6,446 nt of DNA from Gammaproteobacteria bacterium (GTDB taxonomy: Bacteria > Pseudomonadota > Gammaproteobacteria > Enterobacterales > Kangiellaceae): the NCBI GenBank assembly GCA_013372875.1, contig JABXIW010000386.1, positions 1 to 6,446 of the forward strand, read 5' to 3'. The position numbers and the translations under genes were made by a program. A model generated the notes under the pieces. That model ran no database searches. It had not been told where the DNA came from and saw only the letters and a list, made by a program, of their open reading frames with translations. Numbering within the stretch: position 1 is the stretch's first letter; every line of letters starts with the position of its first letter. Shown in pieces: positions 5,396-6,446 of this stretch.

Positions 5396-6446
5396 TGATT
5401 TCTTCTTCACTGCCATCGTCAAATGCCGCTTCATCTTCAGAAGGCCGAATCACGCAAGCAAAAGACGTTCAAGGCTTTTCGCAGCGCAGTGCTTCAGGGC
5501 AAACACCTCTGAATCAATCCGCAGCATTATCAGAGCAAGCAGTACCAAGCTTTCGCCTTGCTGCACAAACTTTCTCAAGTGAAGAGCGCAAAGAGGCGAC
5601 AACTGCAACAACGGAAGAAAATGCTGCTGTTGACACCACAGGAATGAATGTTCTTCTGAGTGCAACAACACCAACTGAAACACCAGACCTTGCAGCGCAA
5701 GCGCAAACCTTGACGCAAGGCATGCTAAACATGGCTGAGAAATCGGTTGCGTCGTTCAACAAAGTCAATCCGTTGGAAGTAAAAGGTGAAGCAAAAACAA
5801 CAAGCCCAGCGCAAGCTCATGCCTTGTTAAACACATCACCGCAACAACAAGATATTCAAACTAGCCAAACGACTTCTGCGAATGCACGCGTGAACACCTC
5901 TGCCGTAGACTTTCAAGCATTGTTGAACCAAACAGCACAAGGGCAAGCAACGACTGCACCACTGAACGTTCAAACTTCTGCTCCGTCCGCTCAAGCAGTG
6001 AGCGCTGCGACAGTGGCTCATGCTCATACGCAAGGCTCAGAGTGGGCAGCAGTGAAAGTGGACACAAGTGCAGGCAAATGGGGCGAGCAGATGATGCAGG
6101 TGCTGCATGACCGAGTCACCTTGCAAGCACAGCAAAGTGTTCAGGAAGCGAAAATACGTCTCGATCCGCCCGATCTAGGCAAACTGGATTTACTCGTTCG
6201 TGTTGAGGGCGATCGATTGAGCGTACAGATCAACGCAAACACGGCGGCAACACGTGAAGCCTTGATGCAAGTATCGGAACGCTTACGCACTGAACTACAA
6301 GAACAAAACTTCGTCCATGTTGATGTCAATGTAGGTGCCGACCAAGGTCAAGAGCGCCATCAACAACAGATGAATGACGAAGACACCACAATTTTCGCTG
6401 CACGTGAGTCCAGCGCATTTCAATCCAATACAACAACAAACTATTC
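5392..6446 (+). CDS. lafE: FliK (LafE), hook-length control and export-switch protein, 3' truncated by window edge
   Basis: The frame stays open from ATG 5392 to the right edge (351 full codons), so the C-terminal end is missing. The start overlaps the fliT stop as ATGA, with GGAGA (5380-5384) 7 nt upstream; the adjacent ATG at 5395 is an alternative. Residues 1-225 are low-complexity, rich in Gln, Ala, Thr and Ser, and should be largely unfolded, as expected for the ruler part that runs through the growing hook. From about 230 to 315 lies the Flg_hook domain: WGEQMMQVLHDRV, then RLDPPDLGKLDLLVRV (256-271), then LSVQINANTAATREALM and LRTELQEQNF. This matches the family core 'L.P.~LG...v.v......v.f.a.....r..L...l..Lr..L...g'. 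In the family this domain contacts FlhB and switches export from hook to filament subunits. A polar Gln-rich tail follows and runs off the edge. Confidence 0.92.
   Translation, partial: MMISSSLPSSNAASSSEGRITQAKDVQGFSQRSASGQTPLNQSAALSEQAVPSFRLAAQTFSSEERKEATTATTEENAAVDTTGMNVLLSATTPTETPDLAAQAQTLTQGMLNMAEKSVASFNKVNPLEVKGEAKTTSPAQAHALLNTSPQQQDIQTSQTTSANARVNTSAVDFQALLNQTAQGQATTAPLNVQTSAPSAQAVSAATVAHAHTQGSEWAAVKVDTSAGKWGEQMMQVLHDRVTLQAQQSVQEAKIRLDPPDLGKLDLLVRVEGDRLSVQINANTAATREALMQVSERLRTELQEQNFVHVDVNVGADQGQERHQQQMNDEDTTIFAARESSAFQSNTTTNY

Overview
The window reads as part of the lateral (swarming) flagellar cluster of a marine Vibrio of the V. parahaemolyticus / V. alginolyticus / V. harveyi type. 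The gene order is flhA end, lateral flagellin lafA, fliD (lafB), fliS (lafC), fliT (lafD) and fliK (lafE). A short flagellin lacking a large variable domain, and a sigma-28 type promoter in front of fliD, fit the same picture. The species cannot be fixed from sequence alone; the attribution rests on gene order and protein character recalled from the family.

Layout: positions 1-624 are the C-terminal third of FlhA, the cytoplasmic gate of the flagellar export apparatus. It overlaps by 8 bp a TTG-initiated gene (617-1414) whose product looks like an EAL domain stripped of its catalytic residues, and the pair ends at a strong terminator (1442-1469). A 250 bp AT-rich intergenic region with several inverted repeats leads to lafA (1719-2573), a monocistronic flagellin gene closed by a strong, probably bidirectional terminator (2616-2642). 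A small unrecognised gene lies on the minus strand (2644-2931), converging on that terminator. A 416 bp intergenic region follows, with palindromes, a repeated 8-10 bp element and a good sigma-28 promoter (3264-3290). That promoter should drive the tightly packed fliD-fliS-fliT-fliK operon (3348 to beyond the right edge), whose last three joints are a 19 bp gap, a 17 bp overlap and a 4 bp overlap.

Together the genes cover late flagellar assembly: FlhA docks chaperone-substrate complexes and exports them. FliS should escort LafA, FliT should escort FliD, FliD caps the filament, and FliK measures the hook and switches export from hook to filament. The known family context is that LafK/sigma-54 controls early and LafS/sigma-28 late lateral genes, with high c-di-GMP repressing them.

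The parts least explained by known flagellar biology are the degenerate EAL-like protein co-transcribed with flhA, the small antisense-oriented gene between flagellin and cap, an EF-hand-like DxDxDG loop inside FliD, and the symmetrical elements in the two promoter regions. No mobile element, tRNA, rRNA or CRISPR was seen.
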